Source of the DNA: COE1 sp963596435
GTDB taxonomy: Bacteria; Bacillota; Clostridia; Lachnospirales; Lachnospiraceae
DNA: 64,000 bases
Assembly (NCBI GenBank): GCA_963596435.1
Contig: CAVBMG010000002.1
Span: forward strand, 58,616-122,615
Reading direction: 5' to 3'
Part shown: positions 34,071-43,349 of the stretch, piece after piece
Layout: every line of letters starts with the position of its first letter
Numbering within the stretch: the stretch's first letter is position 1
The notes under the pieces: model-generated
Database searches by the model: none
Told to the model about the DNA's origin: nothing
Seen by the model: only the letters and a program-made list of their open reading frames with translations
Made by a program: the position numbers and the translations under genes

Positions 34071-34691
34071 ATGAAAAGAAGAAATCTTGTAGCATTGGCA
34101 GGAATGCTGGTTATGTTGGGAAGTGTGCTTCCGGTAAGTGCGGCAGAAAGTCTGGAGACTTTTGACTATGAGACTTATGCAGATACTTATCCTGATCTGA
34201 AAGCAGCATTTGGATATGATGCAACAGCACTTTATAATCATTATATGCTTTATGGAAAGGCTGAAGGCAGAGTTGGAACCTTTACAGAAGAGACACAGGT
34301 GGCACAGCCGACACAGGCAGCTGCAGCAACAACCACAGCTACAACTACAACCACAGAGACACTTGACCCGCTTCCACCACTTAATCCATCTAAAATGCCG
34401 GACTGGTTTGACGCACGTACACCTGTGGAGAGCATGACAAATGCACGTCTTGTAGCAGAATACAATGCACTGGTTCCTTATATGGAAGCGTATGATCTGT
34501 CTTATGAAGCTCCTCTGTGCCGTCAGGAAGAACTGCTCAGTGAAATGAACATACGTCTGACCAGATATGATTATTATGAAGAATATAAGGATGCATTTGG
34601 AGAAGCGGCAGCTGCACGTATCAAGCAAGATCCGGCATATCAGAGAGCAGCAGCATCTGATATTACACCTTTAAGGCAATTCATGGGCTAA
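34071..34691 (+). CDS. Secreted protein of unknown function with a YPDL-type motif
   Basis: A 206-aa exported protein. A signal peptide ends near VSAAES (about residue 25). Residues about 30-66 hold a motif with order FDYETYADTYPDLKAAFG, ALYNHY, and GKAEGR. I recall similar 35-40 residue units, often repeated, in extracellular proteins of Lachnospiraceae. A Thr/Ala/Gln-rich linker (about 75-100) leads to a helical C-terminal part rich in Tyr, Glu and Arg. No lipobox, transmembrane anchor or sorting signal is seen. It has its own promoter and GGAGGG ribosome binding site. I do not know its function. Confidence 0.8.
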   Translation: MKRRNLVALAGMLVMLGSVLPVSAAESLETFDYETYADTYPDLKAAFGYDATALYNHYMLYGKAEGRVGTFTEETQVAQPTQAAAATTTATTTTTETLDPLPPLNPSKMPDWFDARTPVESMTNARLVAEYNALVPYMEAYDLSYEAPLCRQEELLSEMNIRLTRYDYYEEYKDAFGEAAAARIKQDPAYQRAAASDITPLRQFMG

Positions 34692-34742
34692 GCACTCGTA
34701 ATTACAAAAGGAAAAATTTATAGTATTTTTTTAAAATATGAC

Positions 34743-34771
34743 TTGAATTTTGAAACATAATTATGTAGAAT
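34743..34771 (+). promoter_or_regulatory. Promoter of gap
   Basis: TTGAAT (34743-34748), 17-base spacer, TAGAAT (34766-34771), leaving about 100 bases of leader before gap. Confidence 0.65.
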
Positions 34772-34876
34772 AAACTTGCTGATAAAATTTTGTCAATCGT
34801 TCATGTGTAAACGTGGATATTTTGGACAAGATAAAAATGATAAAATTTAATTTATCTATTTTAGGAGGAAATTAAA

Positions 34877-35890
34877 ATGGCAGTAAGAGTAGCAATCAAT
34901 GGTTTTGGTCGTATTGGTCGTCTTGCATTCAGACAGATGTTCGATGCAGAAGGATATGAAGTAGTAGCAATCAATGACTTAACAAGTCCTGAAATGCTTG
35001 CTCACTTATTAAAGTATGATACAGCACAGGGAACATACAAGTATGCAAAGACTGTTGAAGCTGGTGAGGATTCCATCACAGTTAACGGTAAGAAGATCAC
35101 AATCTACAAAGAAGCAGACGCTTCCAAGCTTCCTTGGGGAGAATTAAAGGTAGACGTTGTTCTTGAGTGTACAGGTTTCTATACATCCAAGGAGAAGGCT
35201 TCCGCTCATATCACAGCAGGAGCTCGTAAGGTTGTTATTTCTGCACCTGCAGGAAATGATCTTCCTACAATCGTTTACAATGTAAACCATGAAACATTAA
35301 AGGCTTCTGATACAGTTATTTCAGCAGCTTCTTGTACAACAAACTGCTTAGCACCTATGGCTAAGGCTCTTAACGATTTAGCACCTATCCAGTCTGGTAT
35401 CATGACAACAGTTCATGCTTACACAGGTGATCAGATGATCCTTGACGGACCTCAGAGAAAGGGTGATAAGAGAAGAAGCCGTGCAGGCGCTTGCAACATC
35501 GTTCCTAACTCAACAGGTGCAGCTAAGGCTATCGGCTTAGTTATCCCTGAATTAAACGGCAAGTTAATCGGTTCTGCTCAGCGTGTACCGACCCCTACAG
35601 GATCTACAACAATCTTAGTTGCAGTTGTTAAGGGTAACGTAACAAAGGATCAGATCAACGAGGCTATGAAGGCTGCTCAGACAGAGTCTTATGGCTACAA
35701 CACAGATGAAATCGTATCTTCTGACGTTATCGGTATGACATACGGTTCCTTATTCGATGCTACACAGACAATGGTAGCTCCTATGGAAGATGGCAATACA
35801 CAGGTACAGGTTGTATCTTGGTATGATAACGAGAACAGCTACACAAGCCAGATGGTTAGAACAATTAAGTACTTCGCAGAATTAGCTTAA
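34877..35890 (+). CDS. gap: Glyceraldehyde-3-phosphate dehydrogenase
   Basis: A 337-aa NAD-type glycolytic dehydrogenase. NAD fold AINGFGRIGRLAFRQM, catalytic cysteine in SAASCTTNCLAPMAK, HAYTGDQMILDGP and the C-terminal WYDNENSYTSQMVRT are standard. The strong GGAGG and codon use with many GCT/GTT codons suggest high expression. A terminator follows, so pgk may rely on read-through or its own promoter. Confidence 0.97.
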   Translation: MAVRVAINGFGRIGRLAFRQMFDAEGYEVVAINDLTSPEMLAHLLKYDTAQGTYKYAKTVEAGEDSITVNGKKITIYKEADASKLPWGELKVDVVLECTGFYTSKEKASAHITAGARKVVISAPAGNDLPTIVYNVNHETLKASDTVISAASCTTNCLAPMAKALNDLAPIQSGIMTTVHAYTGDQMILDGPQRKGDKRRSRAGACNIVPNSTGAAKAIGLVIPELNGKLIGSAQRVPTPTGSTTILVAVVKGNVTKDQINEAMKAAQTESYGYNTDEIVSSDVIGMTYGSLFDATQTMVAPMEDGNTQVQVVSWYDNENSYTSQMVRTIKYFAELA

Positions 35891-35914
35891 TTAATTGTTA
35901 ATACAAGACCTATC

Positions 35915-35950
35915 AAGGGTCCGGTCTTATGGACCGGACCCTTTTATATT
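35915..35950 (+). terminator. Terminator between gap and pgk
   Basis: A perfect 12-bp stem AAGGGTCCGGTC/GACCGGACCCTT (35915-35926, 35932-35943) with a five-base loop, then TTATATTTT. Confidence 0.92.
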
Positions 35951-35996
35951 TTGAGTAGGATAGTATCTGCTCTATTATCAAATGGAGGAATATGAC

Positions 35997-37220
35997 ATGG
36001 GATTAAACAAAAAATCAGTTGATGATATCAACGTAAAAGGTAAGAGAGTACTTGTAAGATGTGACTTTAATGTGCCTCTTAAAAATGGTGAAATTACAGA
36101 TGAAACTCGTATTGTAGCAGCTCTTCCTACAATCCAGAAGCTGATCAACGATGGCGGTAAGGTTATTCTTTGCTCTCACTTAGGTAAGGTTAAGAATGGT
36201 CCTAACGAAGGCGAATCTCTTGCACCTGTTGCAAAGAGACTGGCTGAGAAGCTTGGCAAGCCTGTAAACTTCGTAGCAGATTACAACGTAACAGGCGAAG
36301 CTGCAACAGCAGCAGTAAATGCAATGAACGAAGGAGATGTTGTATTATTACAGAATACACGTTTCCGTGGCGCAGAAGAGACTAAGAACGGCGAAGAGTT
36401 CAGCAAGGAATTAGCTGATCTTGCAGATGTATATGTATGTGACGCTTTCGGTTCATCCCATAGAGCACATGCTTCTGTAGCTGGCGTAACCAAGTTCATC
36501 ACAGCTAAGGGCGGTGAAAATGTAGTTGGTTATCTGATGCAGAAGGAAATCAACTTCCTTGGCAATGCAGTAGAAGATCCTGTAAGACCTTTCGTTGCAA
36601 TCCTTGGTGGTGCTAAGGTAGCTGATAAGTTAAACGTTATCTCCAACCTGCTTGAGAAGTGCGATACACTCATCATTGGTGGTGGTATGGCTTATACTTT
36701 CTTAAAGGCTCAGGGATATGAAATCGGTAAGTCTCTTGTAGATGATACTAAGATTGATTACTGTAAGGAAATGATGGCTAAGGCTGAGAAGCTTGGTAAG
36801 AAGTTACTTCTTCCTGTTGACTCTGTAACAATCGCTGATTTCCCTAACCCTATTGATGCTCCTGTAGAAGTAGAAGTATATGATGTTACTAATATGCCTG
36901 CTGACAGAGAAGGCTGTGATATCGGACCTAAGACAGCTGAATTATATGCAGAAGCAGTTAAGACAGCTAAGACAGTAGTATGGAACGGACCTATGGGTGT
37001 ATTCGAGAACCCTACTCTTGCAAAGGGTACTATCGCTGTAGCTAAGGCTTTAGCAGAGACAGATGCAACAACAATCATCGGTGGTGGTGATAGTGCAGCA
37101 GCTGTTAACCAGTTAGGTTTCGCTGATAAGATGTCTCATATCTCAACAGGCGGCGGCGCTTCCTTAGAGTTCCTTGAAGGCAAAGAGCTTCCTGGTGTAG
37201 TAGCAGCAGACGATAAGTAA
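35997..37220 (+). CDS. pgk: Phosphoglycerate kinase
   Basis: A 407-aa glycolytic kinase making ATP from 1,3-bisphosphoglycerate. Seen are VLVRCDFNVPLKNGEI, HLGKVKNGPNE, LLQNTRFRGAEETKN, DAFGSSHRAHAS, AILGGAKVADKL and the C-terminal GGGDSAAAVNQLGFADKMSHISTGGGASLEFLEG region (read in parts). ATG 35997 is preferred to in-frame ATG 35982, since GGAGG at 35984-35988 is the ribosome binding site. TpiA follows after 13 bases. Confidence 0.97.
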   Translation: MGLNKKSVDDINVKGKRVLVRCDFNVPLKNGEITDETRIVAALPTIQKLINDGGKVILCSHLGKVKNGPNEGESLAPVAKRLAEKLGKPVNFVADYNVTGEAATAAVNAMNEGDVVLLQNTRFRGAEETKNGEEFSKELADLADVYVCDAFGSSHRAHASVAGVTKFITAKGGENVVGYLMQKEINFLGNAVEDPVRPFVAILGGAKVADKLNVISNLLEKCDTLIIGGGMAYTFLKAQGYEIGKSLVDDTKIDYCKEMMAKAEKLGKKLLLPVDSVTIADFPNPIDAPVEVEVYDVTNMPADREGCDIGPKTAELYAEAVKTAKTVVWNGPMGVFENPTLAKGTIAVAKALAETDATTIIGGGDSAAAVNQLGFADKMSHISTGGGASLEFLEGKELPGVVAADDK

Positions 37221-37233
37221 GGAGAATACAACA

Positions 37234-37983
37234 ATGGCAAGAAAGAAAATTGTAGCCGGCAACTGGAAGATGAATATGACTCCAAGCGAGGCTGTTAAAT
37301 TAGTTGCTGAATTAAAAGATTTAGTAAAGAATGATGATGTTGATGTAGTATATTGTGTACCTGCAATTGACATTGTACCTGTTGTAGAAGCAGTAAAAGG
37401 CACAAATGTAAAAGTTGGTGCTGAGAATATGTATGTAGAGGAGAAGGGCGCTTATACAGGCGAAATCGCTCCTGCTATGTTAGTAGATGCTGGAGTATCC
37501 TATGTTATCATTGGACATTCAGAGCGTCGTGACTACTTTAAGGAAGATGATGCTTTCTTAAATAAGAAAGTATTAAAGGCATTTGAGCATGGTTTAACAC
37601 CTATCCTTTGCTGTGGTGAGTCCTTAGAGCAGAGAGAAACAGGCGTAACTATGGATTGGATTCGTTTACAGATCAAATCTGATTTGGCAGGTGTAACTGC
37701 AGATCAGGTTAAGTCCATGGTAATCGCATATGAACCTATCTGGGCTATCGGAACAGGTAAGACAGCTACAACAGAGCAGGCTCAGGAAGTATGCAAGGGT
37801 ATCCGTGATTGCATCGAAGAGATGTATGATACAGATACAGCAGCAGCAGTACGCATCCAGTATGGTGGCTCTGTAAATGCAGGTAATGCAGCAGAATTGT
37901 TTGCACAGCCTGATATTGATGGAGGTCTTGTAGGTGGTGCATCACTGAAGGCAGACTTTGGAAAAATTGTCTGCTATAAGTAA
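37234..37983 (+). CDS. tpiA: Triose-phosphate isomerase
   Basis: A 249-aa isomerase of dihydroxyacetone phosphate and glyceraldehyde-3-phosphate. N-terminal GNWKMNMTPSEA with active-site Lys, electrophile His in IIGHSERRDYF, catalytic Glu in AYEPIWAIGTGKTAT, and phosphate loop YGGSVNAGNA, GGLVGGASL. It is co-transcribed with pgk; a bidirectional terminator follows. Confidence 0.97.
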   Translation: MARKKIVAGNWKMNMTPSEAVKLVAELKDLVKNDDVDVVYCVPAIDIVPVVEAVKGTNVKVGAENMYVEEKGAYTGEIAPAMLVDAGVSYVIIGHSERRDYFKEDDAFLNKKVLKAFEHGLTPILCCGESLEQRETGVTMDWIRLQIKSDLAGVTADQVKSMVIAYEPIWAIGTGKTATTEQAQEVCKGIRDCIEEMYDTDTAAAVRIQYGGSVNAGNAAELFAQPDIDGGLVGGASLKADFGKIVCYK

Positions 37984-38023
37984 AGATTGTAATACAATAT
38001 AAAATATGTTAGCGCGGTAAAAT

Positions 38024-38056
38024 AAAAGGAAGCTGAAAGAGGCTTCCTTTTATAAT
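38024..38056. terminator. Bidirectional terminator after tpiA
   Basis: Perfect 10-bp stem AAAAGGAAGC/GCTTCCTTTT (38024-38033, 38042-38051) with an eight-base loop; T-rich on both strands, between convergent genes. Confidence 0.9.
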
Positions 38057-38058
38057 TG

Positions 38059-38334
38059 CTATAATTTAAAAATCATATCATGGTTAATCTGTTTGGCATT
38101 CTGAATGATGTCTTTTTCCTGGCTTTTTAGATAGAGCTGCAGCTGTACCAATTCTCCATCATCAAATCCCTTTGAACTTAATACATTACGGCTTGGTAAA
38201 ACGAGTTCGGCAAAGTCTCTTCCGCGTTCTGTCTTTCTTTCAAAAGAAACGTGTATCAGTTTGCCTTTTTTGCCGGGGAGAAGTCCCGTGTGTGTCATTG
38301 TGATTTTATCGGGATCACGCAGGGTATTGTTCAT
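38059..38334 (-). CDS. Small conserved-looking hypothetical protein
   Basis: A 91-aa soluble protein with no signal, membrane segment or motif I recognise. It is rich in Lys and Asp, with a likely beta-strand pattern in the middle (KLIHVSFERKTERGRDFAELVLPS) and a helical C-terminus. GGAGG precedes the start on the minus strand. It is a monocistronic gene between a bidirectional terminator and the divergent hybrid kinase. Codon use resembles its neighbours, so I take it as a real gene. Confidence 0.65.
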   Translation of the reverse strand: MNNTLRDPDKITMTHTGLLPGKKGKLIHVSFERKTERGRDFAELVLPSRNVLSSKGFDDGELVQLQLYLKSQEKDIIQNAKQINHDMIFKL

Positions 38335-38417
38335 GATCGTACCTCCATCTCTTATCTGATAATTTTATTTTACAACAAAAGCTCTTCCTAAAAAAGTGGT
38401 AATATGCTACTATTTAT

Positions 38418-41400
38418 ATGATTGTTCCAGATTATGTGAATCAATCATCAATCTATGAGAAAATAATTGAGGGACTTATGAAAAAGAAAAACTTAAAAGA
38501 AGTGTTTCGCTCCTGGAAAAAAGCACTGATATTACTGGTATTTGTGGCAATTATTGTTGGAACTCTGATTTTTAACTGGCGTTATTTTGAGGAACTGTTA
38601 TCTGAGAACAAGACGGCAAATAACCGTCAGGAAGAAGTGGTAAAAATAGCACAGCAGATGCATGGTACTTCCGATAATCTGGCATATCTGGTAAGAAATT
38701 ATGTGCTTACTGGTGATATACAGTATTTTGAGGATTATTGGGATATGGAGCTTCATGGTGAAGGCAGAGAGGATGTTGTCAAGAAACTGTGGAACTATCA
38801 TTTTGATAATGAGGAACAGAAGAATCTCAGCATTATCCTGCAGCGTTGTAATGAATTAAAGAAGCAGGAAGTATATGCAATGCAGCTTGCTTTGACTCAG
38901 TATCATGTATATGCGGCTGACTATGATGATGAAGAGCTTCAGGGTTATATACGATATGTGGAGAATTATGATAAATTTTCGGAGCATGAGGACAGGAATG
39001 GACCTCAGATGGAGCAGAAACAGGATGCAATAGACTACTTATCCGGTGAAGAATACAGTTATTGTACCCAGCAGCTGTTCAATGCAATCGATGAATTTGT
39101 CAATCAGGAACAGAATAAGCTGGATAATATTGTACAGCAGAATCGTTCTATTTCCAACAGAGCTATTTTATTCCAGGGAACATGTATTATCCTGGTTATT
39201 ATATGTATTGTTCTGATTTTCCTGCAAAATCATAAAATGTACTCATTGAGGAGTCTGAATGCAAATATTGTATCGGCAGTAAGTGAAGAATATCGTCTGA
39301 TCGCACTTGTGAATCTCAAGACACATCAGGTTACTTGTCTCAAAGATAGCAGGGGTGACTGGGAAGAGGTCGGCAATACCGCAGAATTGGGAGAAATATC
39401 CGAGAAATATATGAATAATCAGGTGGCAGTGAGCTATCAGGAGCAATATATAAGAACTGTACAGCCACAGAATATTATTCGCAAATTTGATGAGGAACAG
39501 GCTGTTGTTTCATGCCTGTATAAGAATAATGCAGACGAATGGATCATGCTGGATATAACGAAGTCTCAGGAATATTCGAAACAGAATCCGATAGTAGTAT
39601 TTACTTACAAAAATGCAGGGGAGATTATTCAGCAGCAGAAAGAGCAGAGACAAAGAGATGAGATGCTGATGTATTTCAGCAGAGATTTCTTTGAAGTGTA
39701 TGTGGTTGATCTCAAACAGGGCTCTTATGAAATTATCCGTTCAGCGGAGAGATATGGTAATTATATTAAGAATCTTACAGGTGATTTTGTACAGTTAATG
39801 GAGCTTGCAATTGTATCCTGGACGAAACCACCATACCGTGATATGTTCCGGCAATTGATCGATATGGAAGATATTAAAAAACAATTTGATACTGGAACTA
39901 AGAAAATCGAGTTCATATATGAATCATATGATGAAAAATGGAAAAGTCTTCAATGCTTTCCAGTGCCGGAGTATGGACCTGGTAATGAGAAGATGATATT
40001 TGCATTGCAGGATTATACCGAAGAGATGCAGATAAGAACCAATGAAGTACTTGCTTCAGAGGCGATGAACAGCATATATACGTTGGTGGCTTTCAGGGAT
40101 TATGAAGCCAATCGGTATGAGTGTATACACAGTGCGGATAAATTTTTAAGTGAGTTACCTGATAAAGGCAGCTATGATGATCTGCGTCAGTATATTCTAA
40201 GCATAATTCATGATGATGACAGGGAAAAATATCTCTCAGAGATATCAGATGAGAAGTTCAATCGTGAAGGCAGAGCTGAATGTGAATTCAGGTTAAAGGA
40301 TAAAGACGGCGAATATCATTATTATCATGAATATATTACCAGAGTAGAAGTGCCATCCGGTTCCAGAATGGTTATTCTTGTAAAAAATATTGATGAATCC
40401 AAAATGCATGAGATCTACAAGGCAGAGCAGTTACAGAAAGAAATCCGGACAAAAGAAAAGGAACTGGAAATGACGAAGCTGCTTGCTAAGAAAAGTAAGG
40501 ATCTGGAGAAGGCATTGAAGCAGGCAAAAAGTGCCAATGATGCCAAGAGCCGATTCCTTTCCAATATGTCACATGATTTGAGAACACCTATGAATGCAAT
40601 CCTTGGTATGACCTATCTGGCAAAGAAGCATGTAACTGATGAAGTAAAGGTGAATAAATGCCTGAATACCATATTGTCATCCTCTGAAAACATGCTGGCA
40701 CTGATCAATGATGTTCTTGACATGAACAAAATCGAGAGCGGAGTGATTGAATTACATGAGAAGTCTGGCTCATTACGCAAACTGATAGATGATGTGGAAG
40801 TTATATTCAAAAATAAATGCGAAGCAAATCAACAGGAATTAATGATTCAATATGATGAGCTGCATTATCCGAATGTAAAGATGGATGAGCTGCGAATGAA
40901 ACAGATTCTTATAAATCTGTTGTCTAATGCAGTGAAATACACACAATCCTTTGGCAAAGTATCCATGCAGGTATCACAGGATGAACCAGACAGCAACCAG
41001 ATATGCTGTACCAGATTTACCATTATGGATGATGGAATCGGTATGAGTGAAGAGTTTGTCAAAAAAGTATTCCAGCCTTTTGAAAGAGAAGATTCGATTC
41101 TGTCAGATAAGGTGGAGGGTACTGGACTTGGAATGGCAATTGTCAAGAATCTGGTTGATATCATGAAGGGAACCATAGAAGTAGACAGCATGGTGAATGT
41201 AGGAACTAAGGTAATTGTAACACTGCCACTTGAGGTTGCTGCACAGACGCAGGAGGTTACAGTTCAGGAGAAGAACACCATGCAGTATACTTATCCTGGT
41301 AAACATATTCTTATTGTAGAAGACAAACGAATCAATATGGAGATTGTGAAAGGTTTCCTGGAAGATACGGAGCTGATTATTGACGAAGCCAGAAATGGAA

Positions 41401-41696
41401 AAAAGGCATTAGAAAAGGTGGAAGCATCCAGAGAAGGTACATATGATCTGATTTTCATGGACATTCGTATGCCTGTTATGAAAGGCGATGAGGCTACAAT
41501 GAAGATCAGAGCACTGGATAGAGAAGACTGCAAGCAGGTGCCTATCATTGCAATGACTGCCAATGCCTTGGAAAGCGATGTGGAGAATTCGTACAAGTGC
41601 GGCATGAATGGTCATATATCCAAGCCCATTGAACCGGATGAGGTATATCGGTGTCTGAATAAATGGTTGATGGGAGACAGTAAAATTGAACAGTGA
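38418..41696 (+). CDS. Hybrid sensor histidine kinase/response regulator
   Basis: A 1092-aa membrane sensor. First membrane segment at about residues 36-52, extracytoplasmic helical sensor region to about 247, second membrane segment about 250-271. Two PAS-like regions with no named ligand motif follow, then a coiled linker. HisKA has phosphoacceptor His719 in SNMSHDLRTPMNAILGM, HATPase has N and G boxes (LINLLSNAVKYT, DDGIGM, GTGLGMAIV), and the C-terminal receiver has phosphoacceptor Asp1015 (IFMDIRMPV). No output domain or partner regulator is adjacent. The start is uncertain: ATG 38418 or 38478 (which starts MKKKNLKE), neither with an ideal ribosome binding site. Confidence 0.92.
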   Translation: MIVPDYVNQSSIYEKIIEGLMKKKNLKEVFRSWKKALILLVFVAIIVGTLIFNWRYFEELLSENKTANNRQEEVVKIAQQMHGTSDNLAYLVRNYVLTGDIQYFEDYWDMELHGEGREDVVKKLWNYHFDNEEQKNLSIILQRCNELKKQEVYAMQLALTQYHVYAADYDDEELQGYIRYVENYDKFSEHEDRNGPQMEQKQDAIDYLSGEEYSYCTQQLFNAIDEFVNQEQNKLDNIVQQNRSISNRAILFQGTCIILVIICIVLIFLQNHKMYSLRSLNANIVSAVSEEYRLIALVNLKTHQVTCLKDSRGDWEEVGNTAELGEISEKYMNNQVAVSYQEQYIRTVQPQNIIRKFDEEQAVVSCLYKNNADEWIMLDITKSQEYSKQNPIVVFTYKNAGEIIQQQKEQRQRDEMLMYFSRDFFEVYVVDLKQGSYEIIRSAERYGNYIKNLTGDFVQLMELAIVSWTKPPYRDMFRQLIDMEDIKKQFDTGTKKIEFIYESYDEKWKSLQCFPVPEYGPGNEKMIFALQDYTEEMQIRTNEVLASEAMNSIYTLVAFRDYEANRYECIHSADKFLSELPDKGSYDDLRQYILSIIHDDDREKYLSEISDEKFNREGRAECEFRLKDKDGEYHYYHEYITRVEVPSGSRMVILVKNIDESKMHEIYKAEQLQKEIRTKEKELEMTKLLAKKSKDLEKALKQAKSANDAKSRFLSNMSHDLRTPMNAILGMTYLAKKHVTDEVKVNKCLNTILSSSENMLALINDVLDMNKIESGVIELHEKSGSLRKLIDDVEVIFKNKCEANQQELMIQYDELHYPNVKMDELRMKQILINLLSNAVKYTQSFGKVSMQVSQDEPDSNQICCTRFTIMDDGIGMSEEFVKKVFQPFEREDSILSDKVEGTGLGMAIVKNLVDIMKGTIEVDSMVNVGTKVIVTLPLEVAAQTQEVTVQEKNTMQYTYPGKHILIVEDKRINMEIVKGFLEDTELIIDEARNGKKALEKVEASREGTYDLIFMDIRMPVMKGDEATMKIRALDREDCKQVPIIAMTANALESDVENSYKCGMNGHISKPIEPDEVYRCLNKWLMGDSKIEQ

Positions 41697-42582
41697 TATA
41701 AGTGAATGCAGGTTATGTCCGAGAAATTGTGGAGTAGACAGAGCACAGGGATTGAAAGGGTATTGTGGTATGCCCGGGGAGATTAGACTGGCAAGAGCTG
41801 CTCTTCATATGTGGGAAGAACCATGTATTAGTGGAGTGAACGGTTCGGGAGCTGTGTTTTTTTCGGGATGTCCACTTAGATGTGTCTATTGCCAGAATCA
41901 CAGCATTGCATTGGGAAATATAGGAAAAGCAGTTACTTTGGACAGGCTTGTAGATATTTTCTTTGAATTAAAAGAAAAAGAAGCCCATAATATTAATCTG
42001 GTTACTCCGACACACTATGTTCCGCAGATTGCAGAAGCATTGATCAGAGCCAGGAACAAAGGGCTGGAACTGCCAATTGTATATAACACAAGCAGCTATG
42101 AGAATGTAGAAACTCTGAAGCTGCTGGATGGACTGATAGATATTTATCTGCCTGATTTTAAATATTACAGTAGTGAACTTGCAGACAGGTATTCCCATGC
42201 GCCGGATTATCCGCAGGTTGCAACCGCAGCAATCCATGAAATGCTGCGACAGACTGGTAAGCCTGTATTTGAATGGGATATGATGCGGCGTGGAGTGATT
42301 GTAAGACACCTGGTATTGCCAGGACATACCAAAGAGTCTATGGCAGTTGTAAGTCATTTGCTGCGGGAATATGGAAATGACATCTATGTCAGTATTATGA
42401 ACCAGTATACACCTATGGAGAGTCTGGAAGGGTATCCTGAGTTAAAAAGAAGAGTGACAGACAGAGAATACAATAAAGTAATTGATTTTGCCCTTGATGC
42501 AGGACTGGAGAATGGATTTATGCAGGAAGGTGATACGGCTAAAGAAAGCTTTATTCCTGATTTCAGCTATGAAGGTGTATGA
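41686..42582 (+). CDS. Radical SAM protein, PflA-related (PflX/COG1313-like)
   Basis: A 298-aa radical SAM protein with cluster motif GCPLRCVYCQN (Cys-x3-Cys-x2-Cys). An extra N-terminal cysteine set CRLCPRNCGVDRAQGLKGYCG is typical of the uncharacterised PflA-like group COG1313. The start appears to be TTG 41686 with GGGAG nine bases upstream, overlapping the kinase gene by 11 bases, which suggests translational coupling. No glycyl-radical enzyme lies in the window, so its target is unknown. Confidence 0.87.
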   Translation: MNSDISECRLCPRNCGVDRAQGLKGYCGMPGEIRLARAALHMWEEPCISGVNGSGAVFFSGCPLRCVYCQNHSIALGNIGKAVTLDRLVDIFFELKEKEAHNINLVTPTHYVPQIAEALIRARNKGLELPIVYNTSSYENVETLKLLDGLIDIYLPDFKYYSSELADRYSHAPDYPQVATAAIHEMLRQTGKPVFEWDMMRRGVIVRHLVLPGHTKESMAVVSHLLREYGNDIYVSIMNQYTPMESLEGYPELKRRVTDREYNKVIDFALDAGLENGFMQEGDTAKESFIPDFSYEGV

Positions 42583-42611
42583 GAAGATAAGAAAGGAACA
42601 GGTGAGATTGG

Positions 42612-43349
42612 ATGTATCAGAATTACATTTTTGATCTGTATGGAACGTTAATAGACATTCATACAGATGAGAGCAGTAAGAACTTTTACAAGAAATATGT
42701 AAAATGGTTAAGAAAACAGGGGTATTATTTTGACTGGAAACAGTTTCGCAGTTCATTTTTGCGAATTGAACAACAATATCGTAGTCAACCCAGCAGGCAT
42801 CATAATCCTGAAATTCAGATTGAAGATGTTTTCCGGGATGTATTTCGTGAAAAAGGCTATGAACTGGATGCAGAAGAGACACTGGGGCTGTGTGAGAGCT
42901 TTAGAAGAATTTCTCTGATCTATTTACGATTGTTCCCGGATACGTTACAGTGTCTGGATGCGTTGAAGAAGGCTGGCAAACATATTTATCTTCTGTCCAA
43001 TGCGCAGAGAAGCTACACTTGGCAGGAACTGGAGATAAGTGGGATTCTTCCCTTTTTTGATGGCGTATTGATATCTTCTGATGAGGGATGTATGAAACCG
43101 GATGCGGATTTCTATGATATTTTATGTGAGCGTTATCATCTGGATAAAAAGGAATCCGTTATGATAGGAAATGAATTGCGCTCCGATATGGCAGGGGCAA
43201 AGGCGGCAGGCATAGATGGATTTTATTTGAATCGCCAGGCAGTATTTCATGAGCCAGAACAGCCGGATTACCGTTATGTATCAAAGGACGGCTCTTTGAT
43301 GGAAGTGTTAATTCAGACAGGGGTGATAGAACATGCTGACCAGGGCTGA
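42612..43349 (+). CDS. HAD-superfamily hydrolase
   Basis: A 245-aa phosphatase-like protein. Motif I is FDLYGTLIDIHTD (the second aspartate is Tyr's neighbour replaced: D-L-Y-G-T rather than D-x-D-G-T). Motif II is LLSNAQRS, motif III lysine is in GCMKPDADFYD, and motif IV is MIGNELRSDMAGAKAAG. The DLYGT form is common in HAD subgroups that still hydrolyse phosphate esters. Substrate unknown. It lies after the radical SAM gene and overlaps the next small gene by 17 bases. Confidence 0.9.
   Translation: MYQNYIFDLYGTLIDIHTDESSKNFYKKYVKWLRKQGYYFDWKQFRSSFLRIEQQYRSQPSRHHNPEIQIEDVFRDVFREKGYELDAEETLGLCESFRRISLIYLRLFPDTLQCLDALKKAGKHIYLLSNAQRSYTWQELEISGILPFFDGVLISSDEGCMKPDADFYDILCERYHLDKKESVMIGNELRSDMAGAKAAGIDGFYLNRQAVFHEPEQPDYRYVSKDGSLMEVLIQTGVIEHADQG

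Noticed and set aside
34210..34437. His- and Gln-rich frame inside the secreted YPDL protein gene
   Set aside because: A shifted reading of the Thr/Ala/Gln linker. No ribosome binding site; the real gene has a signal peptide and promoter.
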